Of a stretch of DNA of 10,603 bases, positions 1-6,807 are shown one piece after another (within the stretch, counting starts at the first letter, position 1; each line of letters begins with the position of its first letter). Under the pieces are notes generated by a model that searched no databases, was not told the origin of the DNA, and saw only the letters and a program-made list of their open reading frames with translations. Location of the stretch: assembly GCA_035546135.1 (NCBI GenBank), contig DASZWY010000046.1, positions 1 to 10,603 on the forward strand. Direction: 5' to 3'. The translations under genes and the position numbers were made by a program. Source of the DNA: JABDGR01 sp035546135. Lineage in GTDB: Bacteria; Verrucomicrobiota; Verrucomicrobiia; Opitutales; JABDGR01.

Positions 1-3000
1 CACCACGACGCGGTAAAAGCGGATGGGGCCGGCGGTGCCGGTGGCGTCGGCGAGGGTGAGGAGGTCGTCCACGCCGGGCTGGGGATCGCCGATGTTTTGC
101 CAGTCGGGCGCGGTCAGGGAATCGCTGCGCTGGAGCTGGTAATCGTGGCCGGAGTAGGATTGCAGGACGACGTTGAACTGGCCGCCGGCGTAGGCGCAGG
201 ACTGGATTTGCGCGTCGCCGGCGAAGAGCACGGTGCCGTGGTTGGTGAAATTCGCGGGGAGGGTCTGCGCGCCGGTGACGAGGTCAAGGATGCCGTTGTT
301 GACGAACGCGCCGGTGCAGGCAAGCGCCGTGCCGCCGGTGAAATACATGTAACCGTTGTTGGTGACGCTGCCGTTGAAGGTAAGGGTCTGGTTTGCGCCG
401 GAGCTGACGACACCGTTGTTGACGAGCGGCGCATTGAGGACGCCCTGGCCGTTGAGCGCGCCACCGTTGTCCACCAGCACGGAAGCGCCGGTGAGCGTGC
501 CATTGGCCAGCGTGAACGTGCCGCCGTTGGCGATGTGGAGGGTGGCGTTGTTGGTGAGCGTGCTGGTGAGGACGAGCGTGCCCGCGGAAACGGTGGTGTT
601 GCCGGCATAGGTCAGCGTGCCGCTGAGGGTCCAGGTGCCGGTGCCGGCTTTGTTGAGCGCGGTGAGGTTGCCGGAGCCCTGCTCGGTGATGTTGCCGGCG
701 AAGGTGGCGTCGGTGCCGCGCCCGCCGATGCTCCAGGTGAGCACGCGACCGGAGGTGGGGCCGCCCTTGAGGATGGTGTTGGCGCCGCCGGAAAGCGCGC
801 CGAGGCTGATGGTGGTGCCGTTGGCGCTGATGATGCCGGTGAAATAGGCCTCAGTATTGTTGCCGAGGGTGACGAGGGTTTGCGGCATGCCATTGGCGGA
901 GGCAAAGCGCAGGTCGGTCATGCTGGAATTGGAAGTGACGCTGGTCAGGGTGCCAAAAAATTGCGACCAGTCGCCGGTCAGGTCCGTGCGCACATAGGGG
1001 ATATTGAGCGTGAGGTTGCCGCCGCCGGAAACGGTGCTGGCAATGACGTGACGCTGCGCGGCGAGAATGGTGCCATTGCCTTCGATAATCAGGCTGTTGG
1101 AAAACGTGCCTGAGCCGGGCAGGTTGCTGCCGTTCCAGTTATAAAGCGAGAGCGTGCCGCCGTTGAGGGTGACCGGGCCGGCGCCGAGGCCGGCGTCGTT
1201 GGCGTTGACGCTGCCGAGGGCGACGGTGCCGCCGTTGATGACAGTGCCGCCGTTATAGGTCATCGGCACGGAAAAATTAAGCGTCGTGGTGTTGCCCCGG
1301 GTGGCGTTTTGCGAGAGGACGAGGTGAGTGCCATCGGTGATGCTCGCGACGGTGACACCGTCGGGCAGGCCGACGATATTGTTGGTGTTGGTGGTGACGA
1401 GCATGCCCGCGGAAAGCCCGGCGGTGGAAGACACAGTGACGGTCGTATTGTTGGCCGTCATCGTGCAATTCGCCACCGAAACAAGCGCCGGGGCAATCGT
1501 GAGCACGCCGGCGCCGGACTTGGTGAGGACCATCGCGCCGCTGAGGGCGCCGTTACCCGCAAGGGTGTAATTTTTTGTGCCGGTGAAATTGACCTGGTTG
1601 GGCGTGAGCGTGCCGTTGAGCGAGATGTTCGACGTGTTGGAGCCGGTGTTGTCGAAAGTCACCGCATCGCCGGTGCCAAAGGAGGTGGCGCTGCTGTTGA
1701 CGAGAAAGCTGTTGGTTGAGCCATTGTCCCAAGTGCTGGAAGGCGGCGCGTTGCTCCAGGTGAGGTTGCGGCCGGAGGACGGCGGGCCGGGCGCGATGGC
1801 GGGCGCCTCGAAATCAATATAGTCATACATGAAGCAGGCGGTGGCGTGGGTGCTGTGGACCTCGTGGTCGAGCGTGATGGTGTTGGCGCCGACATGGAGC
1901 TTGCTCGAAGGAATGGCGATGTGCGCGACGGAGTATTTGCTGTGGATGCCCTGGCGGATGTAGGTCGTCGCGCCGGGGTCGGCATTGGCGGGGGTGAAGC
2001 TGGTGAAGGTGGTCGAGTCGTCGTTGACGTGGATGACTTGAATCGAACTGGGCGCGGCATAGGCGATGTTGAGCCAGTAATTGCCGGTGACGACTGTGGT
2101 GAGATTGAAATTGAGGTGCCATTTCCACGGCGCAGCGCCGACGTTGTCCACCGAGTGCACATAATTGAGCGCGGTGGCCCAATTGTTGTCGGCGACGTTG
2201 TATTCAAGCGGGTTGGTGAATTCGTTGGTGAAGTTGGCCCAGAGGTTGGGTTTGGCGTATTCGTCGCCGTGGCGGAATTCGGCGGCGGTGCGGTCGGGGA
2301 CGCCGATATCCCAGACGAGGGTCGCGCCCGGGTGCGGGACGTTCCAGGTGAGGTTGCCGAGGTTAGTGGTGGTGTTCGCGGTGAGGACGCTGCCGAGATT
2401 CTGGGCAAATTCGCCAATGGAGCCGGTGGTGTTGCTGGTGCCGGCACTGTAAGCGTAGAGCGTGTAATTGGCGGGCTGGCCGTAAGTGTCGGTCACACAC
2501 ACATCCGGTATGGTGAAATTGCCATTGGCGTCGGCCTGCACCCAGTATTGGTAACGGTCGGACTGGAACTGCCAGTTGTCGGGCGCGTTTTCCGTGGCGG
2601 ATTCCGGCGCGGCAAGGCCGACCCACGCGTCGGCGGCGGTGGAGCCGGGGCGCATGGTGTCGTTGATGATCAGATGGCCGGTAACGGTAGCGCGCTGGGC
2701 GGCGGAGGCGTAACCGCCCGTGGCAAGCCAAGTGTAGGGCCATGCGGATTTTTCCGCAGCGGCCTGATTTTTGGCGTCGGCCCAGGCGAGGTCGCCGGTG
2801 GACTGGCTGTTGAAATAGAGCGCCCAAGGGCCGAAGACCTTGTTCCAGGTGGCGTTGGCCGCGATGGTGATGCCGACGTTGTCGTAATGGTTGCTGACGA
2901 TGTTGTTATACATGAGGCCCTCGCCGTGGCTGTATTCGCACATGGTCGGCCCGTTGTTCATGTATTCGGCGCTGGCGTTGAGGATCCATTCGCCGACGTG

Positions 3001-3873
3001 ATTGACGTCGCTGGCACGGCCCCAGGCGCCAAGTTTGGCGTAGTCGAACGTATAGGAATATTTGCCGTAAAGCTGGCCGTTGAAAAAGCCGGTGGTGGCC
3101 TGGAAAATTTCCTTGGGCAGCCCGCTGACGTTGACCGAGTTGGTGACATCGGAAAACGTCGGCTCGAGTGAGATGCGGTTGAGCTGCGTGCCATTGAGAC
3201 TCAGGCCGGTCTTGACCGTGTCGATGTAGCTTTTTTCGCAGAGAAAGTTCACCGAATCGTGCGCCGCGGGCCAGATCATCTGGATGAAGGCGAGGTCGCA
3301 TTCGGGGTAGGACGCCGGGTGGTTCGCCACCAGGTAGACGTAGAGCGCGGTCTCGCCCTGGCCGAGGACATAGTGAATTTCAAAATCGGCGGCGACCAGA
3401 TTGGTGGTGGAATTATAAGTGCGCTTGTAAGCCAGGTCGGCGCGGGCGGAAGTCGCAGTGGTGCCGAGGTAGGCGCTGTCCTGGCTGCCGTCGGGATAAA
3501 AATAATAATAGATGTAGTAGTGGTTGCCGAAGCCGCCGGTGCTGACGCCGGTTTGGCTGACCATTTCCGTGCCGTTGGCCAAGGGGGTGCCGGAATTGCC
3601 GGGCTTGAGATATTTGATGGACTCGACGTTGCCGTTCGAGGCGACTTCGACGTGCAGGATGCCGTTGTCGAGAAAATGGTCGGTGTGGCCTTTGAACGAA
3701 TCCGTGCCGGTGGTGACCGGGGTGGTCACAAGGGTGGTGAAACCGCCGGGGTTGTTCGCCAACGCCGGGCAAGCCACGAGAACGAACACTCCCAAACCGA
3801 GGAGCGTCTTAAATTGCGGCCAAAATAACCATCGGGGCCGGACCGCCGGGGTGGTGCAAAGCGGAAAAAACAT
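1..3873 (-). CDS. Secreted rhamnogalacturonan lyase (PL4) fused to autotransporter-type beta-strand repeats, 3' end cut by window
   Basis: PL4 enzymes cleave the rhamnose-galacturonate backbone of pectin RG-I by beta-elimination. The frame is open for 1291 codons from ATG 3873 to the window edge; an in-frame TAA lies upstream. Residues 1-40 form a signal peptide (basic n-region, hydrophobic LLGLGVFVLVACPALA, probable cleavage after ALA). Residues ~41-390 are the catalytic beta-sandwich: KYSYTFD has the probable catalytic Lys271, SNHYD the probable His329 (58 apart, close to the spacing I recall for Aspergillus RG lyase), then a GPWALYFN...WADAKNQA block. Residues ~392-490 match the fnIII-like domain II (AWVGLA, YQYWVQAD). 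Residues ~498-691 match the CBM-like domain III (LVWDIGVPDRTA, ending FMYDYIDFEAP). Residues 692-1291 are Gly/Thr/Asn-rich with autotransporter-associated strand motifs (LTKSGAGVLTI 783-793; LNKAGTGTWTLSG 1073-1085). No beta-barrel is seen. The last visible residues FYRVVV suggest only a short tail is missing. The lyase call is firm; the repeats' function is inferred. The nearest gene upstream is glgA, 132 bases away. Confidence 0.9.
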   Translation of the reverse strand, partial: MFFPLCTTPAVRPRWLFWPQFKTLLGLGVFVLVACPALANNPGGFTTLVTTPVTTGTDSFKGHTDHFLDNGILHVEVASNGNVESIKYLKPGNSGTPLANGTEMVSQTGVSTGGFGNHYYIYYYFYPDGSQDSAYLGTTATSARADLAYKRTYNSTTNLVAADFEIHYVLGQGETALYVYLVANHPASYPECDLAFIQMIWPAAHDSVNFLCEKSYIDTVKTGLSLNGTQLNRISLEPTFSDVTNSVNVSGLPKEIFQATTGFFNGQLYGKYSYTFDYAKLGAWGRASDVNHVGEWILNASAEYMNNGPTMCEYSHGEGLMYNNIVSNHYDNVGITIAANATWNKVFGPWALYFNSQSTGDLAWADAKNQAAAEKSAWPYTWLATGGYASAAQRATVTGHLIINDTMRPGSTAADAWVGLAAPESATENAPDNWQFQSDRYQYWVQADANGNFTIPDVCVTDTYGQPANYTLYAYSAGTSNTTGSIGEFAQNLGSVLTANTTTNLGNLTWNVPHPGATLVWDIGVPDRTAAEFRHGDEYAKPNLWANFTNEFTNPLEYNVADNNWATALNYVHSVDNVGAAPWKWHLNFNLTTVVTGNYWLNIAYAAPSSIQVIHVNDDSTTFTSFTPANADPGATTYIRQGIHSKYSVAHIAIPSSKLHVGANTITLDHEVHSTHATACFMYDYIDFEAPAIAPGPPSSGRNLTWSNAPPSSTWDNGSTNSFLVNSSATSFGTGDAVTFDNTGSNTSNISLNGTLTPNQVNFTGTKNYTLAGNGALSGAMVLTKSGAGVLTIAPALVSVANCTMTANNTTVTVSSTAGLSAGMLVTTNTNNIVGLPDGVTVASITDGTHLVLSQNATRGNTTTLNFSVPMTYNGGTVINGGTVALGSVNANDAGLGAGPVTLNGGTLSLYNWNGSNLPGSGTFSNSLIIEGNGTILAAQRHVIASTVSGGGNLTLNIPYVRTDLTGDWSQFFGTLTSVTSNSSMTDLRFASANGMPQTLVTLGNNTEAYFTGIISANGTTISLGALSGGANTILKGGPTSGRVLTWSIGGRGTDATFAGNITEQGSGNLTALNKAGTGTWTLSGTLTYAGNTTVSAGTLVLTSTLTNNATLHIANGGTFTLANGTLTGASVLVDNGGALNGQGVLNAPLVNNGVVSSGANQTLTFNGSVTNNGYMYFTGGTALACTGAFVNNGILDLVTGAQTLPANFTNHGTVLFAGDAQIQSCAYAGGQFNVVLQSYSGHDYQLQRSDSLTAPDWQNIGDPQPGVDDLLTLADATGTAGPIRFYRVVV
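241..420 (-). repeat. Three 20-residue NNG repeats in the lyase C-terminal region
   Basis: Residues 1152, 1172 and 1192 of the lyase each begin an Asn-Asn-Gly triplet, spaced exactly 20 residues (60 bases) apart. Each unit starts with the DNA word aacaacgg on the coding strand. A degenerate fourth unit begins with Asn-His-Gly at 1211. The units are otherwise divergent, with alternating hydrophobic residues. This fits one rung per unit of a right-handed parallel beta-helix or a similar stacked-strand passenger; that fold is an inference. Confidence 0.7.
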
Positions 3874-3945
3874 AACCTGCAAAGACGCGGCGGGGTGATT
3901 TTTTACCGCGTTCCCTTATCTTGCTGGCGTTCTTTGAGCGGCATC

Positions 3946-3974
3946 ATTGTGCCGGAAATTGGTCCCGAGGGCAA
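3946..3974 (-). promoter_or_regulatory. Weak sigma70-like promoter candidate for the lyase gene
   Basis: In the 132-base gap between glgA and the lyase, TTGCCC (3974-3969) and CACAAT (3951-3946) are separated by 17 bases. Each hexamer matches four of six consensus positions. It lies about 73 bases upstream of the lyase ATG. The gap has no clear terminator hairpin with a T-run for glgA, so read-through from glgA is equally possible. The match is weak enough to be chance. Confidence 0.2.
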
Positions 3975-4005
3975 CGCCTATCTATCCCCTCCCCGACCCG
4001 AATTC

Positions 4006-5472
4006 CTACAATCCCCGGCGGGTGGCGAGGGCCCATTCGTAGATTTTCACGTATTGGCGGACGCTGACGCTCCAGGAGAAATCGCGCTTCATGCCGTTGA
4101 GGCGCAGGGCGAGAATATCCCCGGGGCGGTCGGTGTAGGTTTCGTAGGCGCGCTCGATGGCTTGCTGGAGCGCGCGGGCCGACGGCTCCTGGAATAAAAA
4201 GCCGGTGCCAAGGCCTTTGCCTTCCTGGTAGGGCTCGACAGTGTCGACGAGGCCGCCGGTGGCGCGCACAATGGGCACCGTGCCATACGCCTGCGAATAC
4301 ATCTGGTTGAGGCCGCAAGGCTCGAAGCGGCTGGGCATGACGAAAAAGTCCGCGCCGGCCTCGACGAGATGCGCGAGGCTTTCGTCGAAGCCGATAAAAG
4401 TGCTGACGCGCCCGGCATAGTGGCGCGCGAGGCCGCGGAAGGCTTCCGCGAGGCCCGGGTCGCCCGCGCCAAGGATGACGAATTGCGCGTCCATTTCCTT
4501 CATCAAGTCGGGGAGGATGGCGGCGAGCAAATCGAGGCCTTTTTGCGAATAAAGCCGCGCGATGGCCGCGAACAGGGGCGTCGCGGGATGCTGCTGCAGA
4601 CCAAAGCGCTGTTGCAGCGCCGTCTTGCAGGCGACCTTGCCGGAAAGGTCAATGGTGCTGAAACGCGCGGGCAAATGCGGGTCGGTCGCGGGGTTCCACT
4701 CGGTGGTGTCGATGCCGTTGGTGACGCCGATGAGGTCGGCGGCGCGAAAGCGCAGCAAGTCGTGCAGGCCGCACCCGCCCGCCGGGCCCTGGATTTCCTG
4801 CGCGTAGTGGCGCGAGACGGTGGTGATTTTGGTGGCGTGATACAGGCCGCCCTTCATGAAGTTCACCTGGCCGAAGCTCTCGAGATTGTCGGGCGTGAAG
4901 AGCCAGCCGGGCAGGCCGGCGAAATCGAGAATGCCCTTGGGGCTGTAGCCTTGGTGCTCGAGGTTGTGAATAGTGAAGAGGCTGGCGGCCTTGCCGAGCG
5001 GCCCGGGGCGGTCAATGGTATTGAGATAAACCGGCGCGAGCGCGGCGGGCCAGTCATGCGCGTGGACGATGTCGGGGATCCACTGGCTGGCCAGGCACCA
5101 TTCGAGTGCGGCGCGGGTGAGGAAAACAAAACGTTCGGGATTGTCGGTGTAGCCGCCGCCGTTTTCGCCGTAGATGCCCGGGCGGCCGAAGTAGCGGTTG
5201 AACTCGATGAAATCGACCTCGGCATTGGAGCCGGGAAGCGGCGCGCGCCAAATGCGACAGAAATCCTCGCGGCCGTAGCCCAGGTGGACGCTGACCACGC
5301 CAGGAAAGGCCGTCCACGCCGGGCCGGGCTTGAGCAGGCCGTAGAGCGGGCAGACCACGCGCACGTCGTGGCCGGCGGCGGCGAGTTCCTTCGACAACGC
5401 GCCCACCACATCGCCGAGGCCGCCGGTTTTGGCAAACGGCGCGACCTCGGAGGAAATCATCAGGATTTTCAT
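4006..5472 (-). CDS. glgA: Glycogen synthase (ADP-glucose type, GT5)
   Basis: GlgA transfers glucose from ADP-glucose to the non-reducing end of alpha-1,4-glucan in the cytoplasm, the elongation step of glycogen synthesis. The 488-residue protein has the normal family length. The N-terminal MKILMISSEVAPFAKTGGLGDV holds the nucleotide-sugar-binding KTGGLGD loop (Lys15). Further family blocks are HAHDW (137-141), FTIHNLEHQGY, KGGLYHA, the GVTNGIDTTEWNP linker, ARLYSQKG (Arg306, Lys311) and RFEPCGLNQMYSQAYGT with the conserved Glu384, followed by ATGGLVDTV. Both Rossmann domains are complete. I start at ATG 5472 because it gives the classic MKIL start; the frame also allows TTG at 5478 (two residues more). 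There is no Shine-Dalgarno sequence, but a T5 tract lies at 5481-5477. No other glycogen gene (glgC, glgB, glgP) is in the window, so it is not in a classical glg operon here. Confidence 0.95.
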   Translation of the reverse strand: MKILMISSEVAPFAKTGGLGDVVGALSKELAAAGHDVRVVCPLYGLLKPGPAWTAFPGVVSVHLGYGREDFCRIWRAPLPGSNAEVDFIEFNRYFGRPGIYGENGGGYTDNPERFVFLTRAALEWCLASQWIPDIVHAHDWPAALAPVYLNTIDRPGPLGKAASLFTIHNLEHQGYSPKGILDFAGLPGWLFTPDNLESFGQVNFMKGGLYHATKITTVSRHYAQEIQGPAGGCGLHDLLRFRAADLIGVTNGIDTTEWNPATDPHLPARFSTIDLSGKVACKTALQQRFGLQQHPATPLFAAIARLYSQKGLDLLAAILPDLMKEMDAQFVILGAGDPGLAEAFRGLARHYAGRVSTFIGFDESLAHLVEAGADFFVMPSRFEPCGLNQMYSQAYGTVPIVRATGGLVDTVEPYQEGKGLGTGFLFQEPSARALQQAIERAYETYTDRPGDILALRLNGMKRDFSWSVSVRQYVKIYEWALATRRGL

Positions 5473-5483
5473 GAGCAAAAACT

Positions 5484-5587
5484 AATTCACCGCGAAGGAG
5501 CGAAGAGCGCAAAGCAAGATTTTATCCACGAACGGATCCAAATGAAGAATTTAACAAGAAATTCGTGCGCATTCGTGGAGTAATCTT
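5484..5587. repeat. Intergenic dispersed-type element with imperfect inverted repeat
   Basis: The gap between the exosortase and glgA is almost wholly filled by this sequence. The left part (5484-5515) is ttcaccgcgaaggagcgaag-like and would read as 'HREGAKSAK' on the plus strand. The right part holds attcgtgcgcattcgtgg. Inverted arms are aagattttatccacgaa (5516-5532) and ttcgtggagtaatctt (5572-5587): eight perfect bases next to the loop, three versus two unpaired bases, then six more. The right arm overlaps the exosortase stop codon. From memory, similar 'ttcaccgcgaaggcgcgaag' and 'attcgtg' sequences recur between genes in Verrucomicrobiota and related genomes, where they are often mis-called as short proteins. 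Base composition is visibly less GC-rich than the flanking genes. It may also act as a weak transcription stop for the exosortase message. Confidence 0.6.
5519..5546 (-). promoter_or_regulatory. Possible glgA promoter inside the intergenic repeat
   Basis: TAAAAT (5524-5519) matches five of six -10 positions and sits 46 bases upstream of the glgA ATG. TTCATT (5546-5541), 16 bases further upstream, matches only three of six -35 positions. The surrounding sequence is the most AT-rich in the window, which by itself raises the chance of such matches. Confidence 0.25.
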
Positions 5588-6717
5588 CAGTTTTTGGGCG
5601 CTTTAACCGCGGTTGCCACAACGGCCTCCGACGGCTCGTCATCCGGCAGCTTGATTTTGTAATTCAGGAGGGGAATTAGGAGGAGCAAGCCAGCCAAAGT
5701 CAAACCCAGCACAAGGTAGCCGGCGAAATCGTGGACGGTGATGAAGTGGAAGGCGGGGTTTTTCAAATTGGCCGGCAGGCCGGCGGCGTCGAGCACCGGG
5801 TGGCCGGCGGCGTCGAGTTGGGGAATGAATTCCGGATTGCCCCAGAAGTCGGCGTCAATCGCGGCGGAATTGTGTGCGTAGGCCCAGCTGGTGAGAAAGA
5901 GGCTGCGGACGATGTTCATGCCGAAGGCGAGCACGGCGGAAAGCGCGAGCAGCGCGATTTTTTTCCAGAGCTTGTCGAGAAAGACCGCGGAGAGAAACGA
6001 GCCCGCGAAGAGGCAGGCGGTGAGCGAGCGGATGCCCGAGCAGGCGTCGGCCACGCCGACTTCGCCGCGCGGGAGCACGAGCACGCTGCCTTCGCGGCGG
6101 ATGTCGAAGGCCAGCATGTCAAAGATGCCCGAGACGATGCGCACGACCCATTCGAGCAGCACAGGCTTTACGCGGGTTTCAAACACGAGCAGCATCGGCG
6201 CGGAGACGACCCAGGCCAGCGCGGGGAAAACGAGCAGCGCGACGACACGCTGGCGCTTGGGCAAAGTGATGGCATGGCCTTGGGCATCCTGCTGCGAGAC
6301 GAGAAAGGCCATCGAGAGCATGAAGCCGCCGAAGCCGAGCACGAGCGCCGAGGCGGAGTCGGTGTCCGGCCCGGTGACGGCGCGAAGAAAGCCGCCGAAC
6401 AAAAACATCAGCAAACTGCCGGCGACGACGAGTCCAGCAAAAAAATTGAGGGCGCCGGCGCGGGTGCTTTCGGCGGGCGGCGCGGCCGCGGCCGGGTCGC
6501 CCAGGAGGATGGCCTTGAGGAGCGGCCAGCGGTCATGCAGCACATAGGCCACAAACACGGGCACGAGGTAGCCGAAGCTGAAGTCCTCGCGAGTGCTCCA
6601 GTAATGTTGCTGATCGCCGATGACGAGCGCGGCCAGCCCCAGAGCCAGCCAGGCGGCCCAGCGGACCTCAGGGCGCAGGCGGGAAAAATCGCCGAGTCGT
6701 GACGAGGAGGCGTCCAT
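5587..6717 (-). CDS. Exosortase/archaeosortase-family membrane protein
   Basis: Exosortases are polytopic inner-membrane transpeptidase-like enzymes thought to recognise and cleave C-terminal PEP-CTERM-type signals on exported proteins. The three family catalytic residues are present in order: Cys226 in VADACSGIRSL, Arg271 in GMNIVRSLFL, and His329 in VHDFAGYLV. The protein has about eight hydrophobic segments, an early DFSFGYLVPVF block typical of the family's first outer loop, and a charged C-terminal tail (PDDEPSEAV...KAPKN). I start at ATG 6717 (376 residues); the frame also allows TTG at 6747, ten residues earlier, giving a less hydrophobic lead. A T6 tract (6733-6728) lies 10 bases upstream of the ATG and there is no Shine-Dalgarno. 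The ~45-residue loop between Arg and His contains an 8-residue tandem duplication. No EpsI-like partner, glycosyltransferase or visible PEP-CTERM substrate is adjacent, so subfamily and substrates are unknown. Confidence 0.88.
   Translation of the reverse strand: MDASSSRLGDFSRLRPEVRWAAWLALGLAALVIGDQQHYWSTREDFSFGYLVPVFVAYVLHDRWPLLKAILLGDPAAAAPPAESTRAGALNFFAGLVVAGSLLMFLFGGFLRAVTGPDTDSASALVLGFGGFMLSMAFLVSQQDAQGHAITLPKRQRVVALLVFPALAWVVSAPMLLVFETRVKPVLLEWVVRIVSGIFDMLAFDIRREGSVLVLPRGEVGVADACSGIRSLTACLFAGSFLSAVFLDKLWKKIALLALSAVLAFGMNIVRSLFLTSWAYAHNSAAIDADFWGNPEFIPQLDAAGHPVLDAAGLPANLKNPAFHFITVHDFAGYLVLGLTLAGLLLLIPLLNYKIKLPDDEPSEAVVATAVKAPKN
5770..5817 (-). repeat. 24-base tandem duplication within the exosortase gene
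   Basis: Two adjacent 8-codon units encode LDAAGHPV and LDAAGLPA. The word ggccggcggcgtcgag (plus strand) is exact at 5778-5793 and 5802-5817, 24 bases apart, and the remaining bases diverge. It sits in the exported loop between catalytic Arg271 and His329, so it lengthens that loop without shifting the frame. Confidence 0.8.
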
Positions 6718-6745
6718 GCGGTGGGTGAAAAAATCAAGGCAACGC

Positions 6746-6761
6746 AAAGGCCCGGGTCTTT
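6746..6761. other. 16-base near-palindrome upstream of the exosortase start
   Basis: The plus-strand sequence aaaggcccgggtcttt is self-complementary apart from one mismatched pair (positions 5 and 12), centred on CCCGGG. It lies 29 bases upstream of the exosortase ATG in the 90-base gap after the transporter. It could be an operator half-site pair or a chance palindrome in GC-rich DNA. The gap shows nothing else convincing. Confidence 0.25.
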
Positions 6762-6807
6762 CAATCCCAAAAGCCGTTAGACCAGCGCGGCCCCGGCGAA
6801 GTTTCCC

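Noticed and set aside
241..420. Possible CRISPR-like or microsatellite array from the regular 60-base words
   Set aside because: Only 8-10 bases recur per unit, in frame with codons of a beta-repeat protein; there are no spacers and no palindromic repeats.
1659..2447. 262-codon minus-strand frame within the lyase gene
   Set aside because: It is Pro/Ser/Thr/Arg-rich out-of-frame reading of the lyase; the true frame continues through with domain II and III motifs, so there is no frameshift.
1846..3171. 441-codon plus-strand frame, plus a 338-codon one at 97-1113
   Set aside because: Both are antisense to the PL4 fusion, whose minus-strand frame shows clear domains and catalytic motifs throughout.
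3874..4005. Terminator for glgA
   Set aside because: No GC-rich hairpin followed by a T-run could be found on the minus strand in this gap.
4369..5583. 404-codon plus-strand frame ending in HREGAKSAK...
   Set aside because: Most is antisense to glgA; its tail is the intergenic repeat read as protein. That tail was kept only as a repeat.
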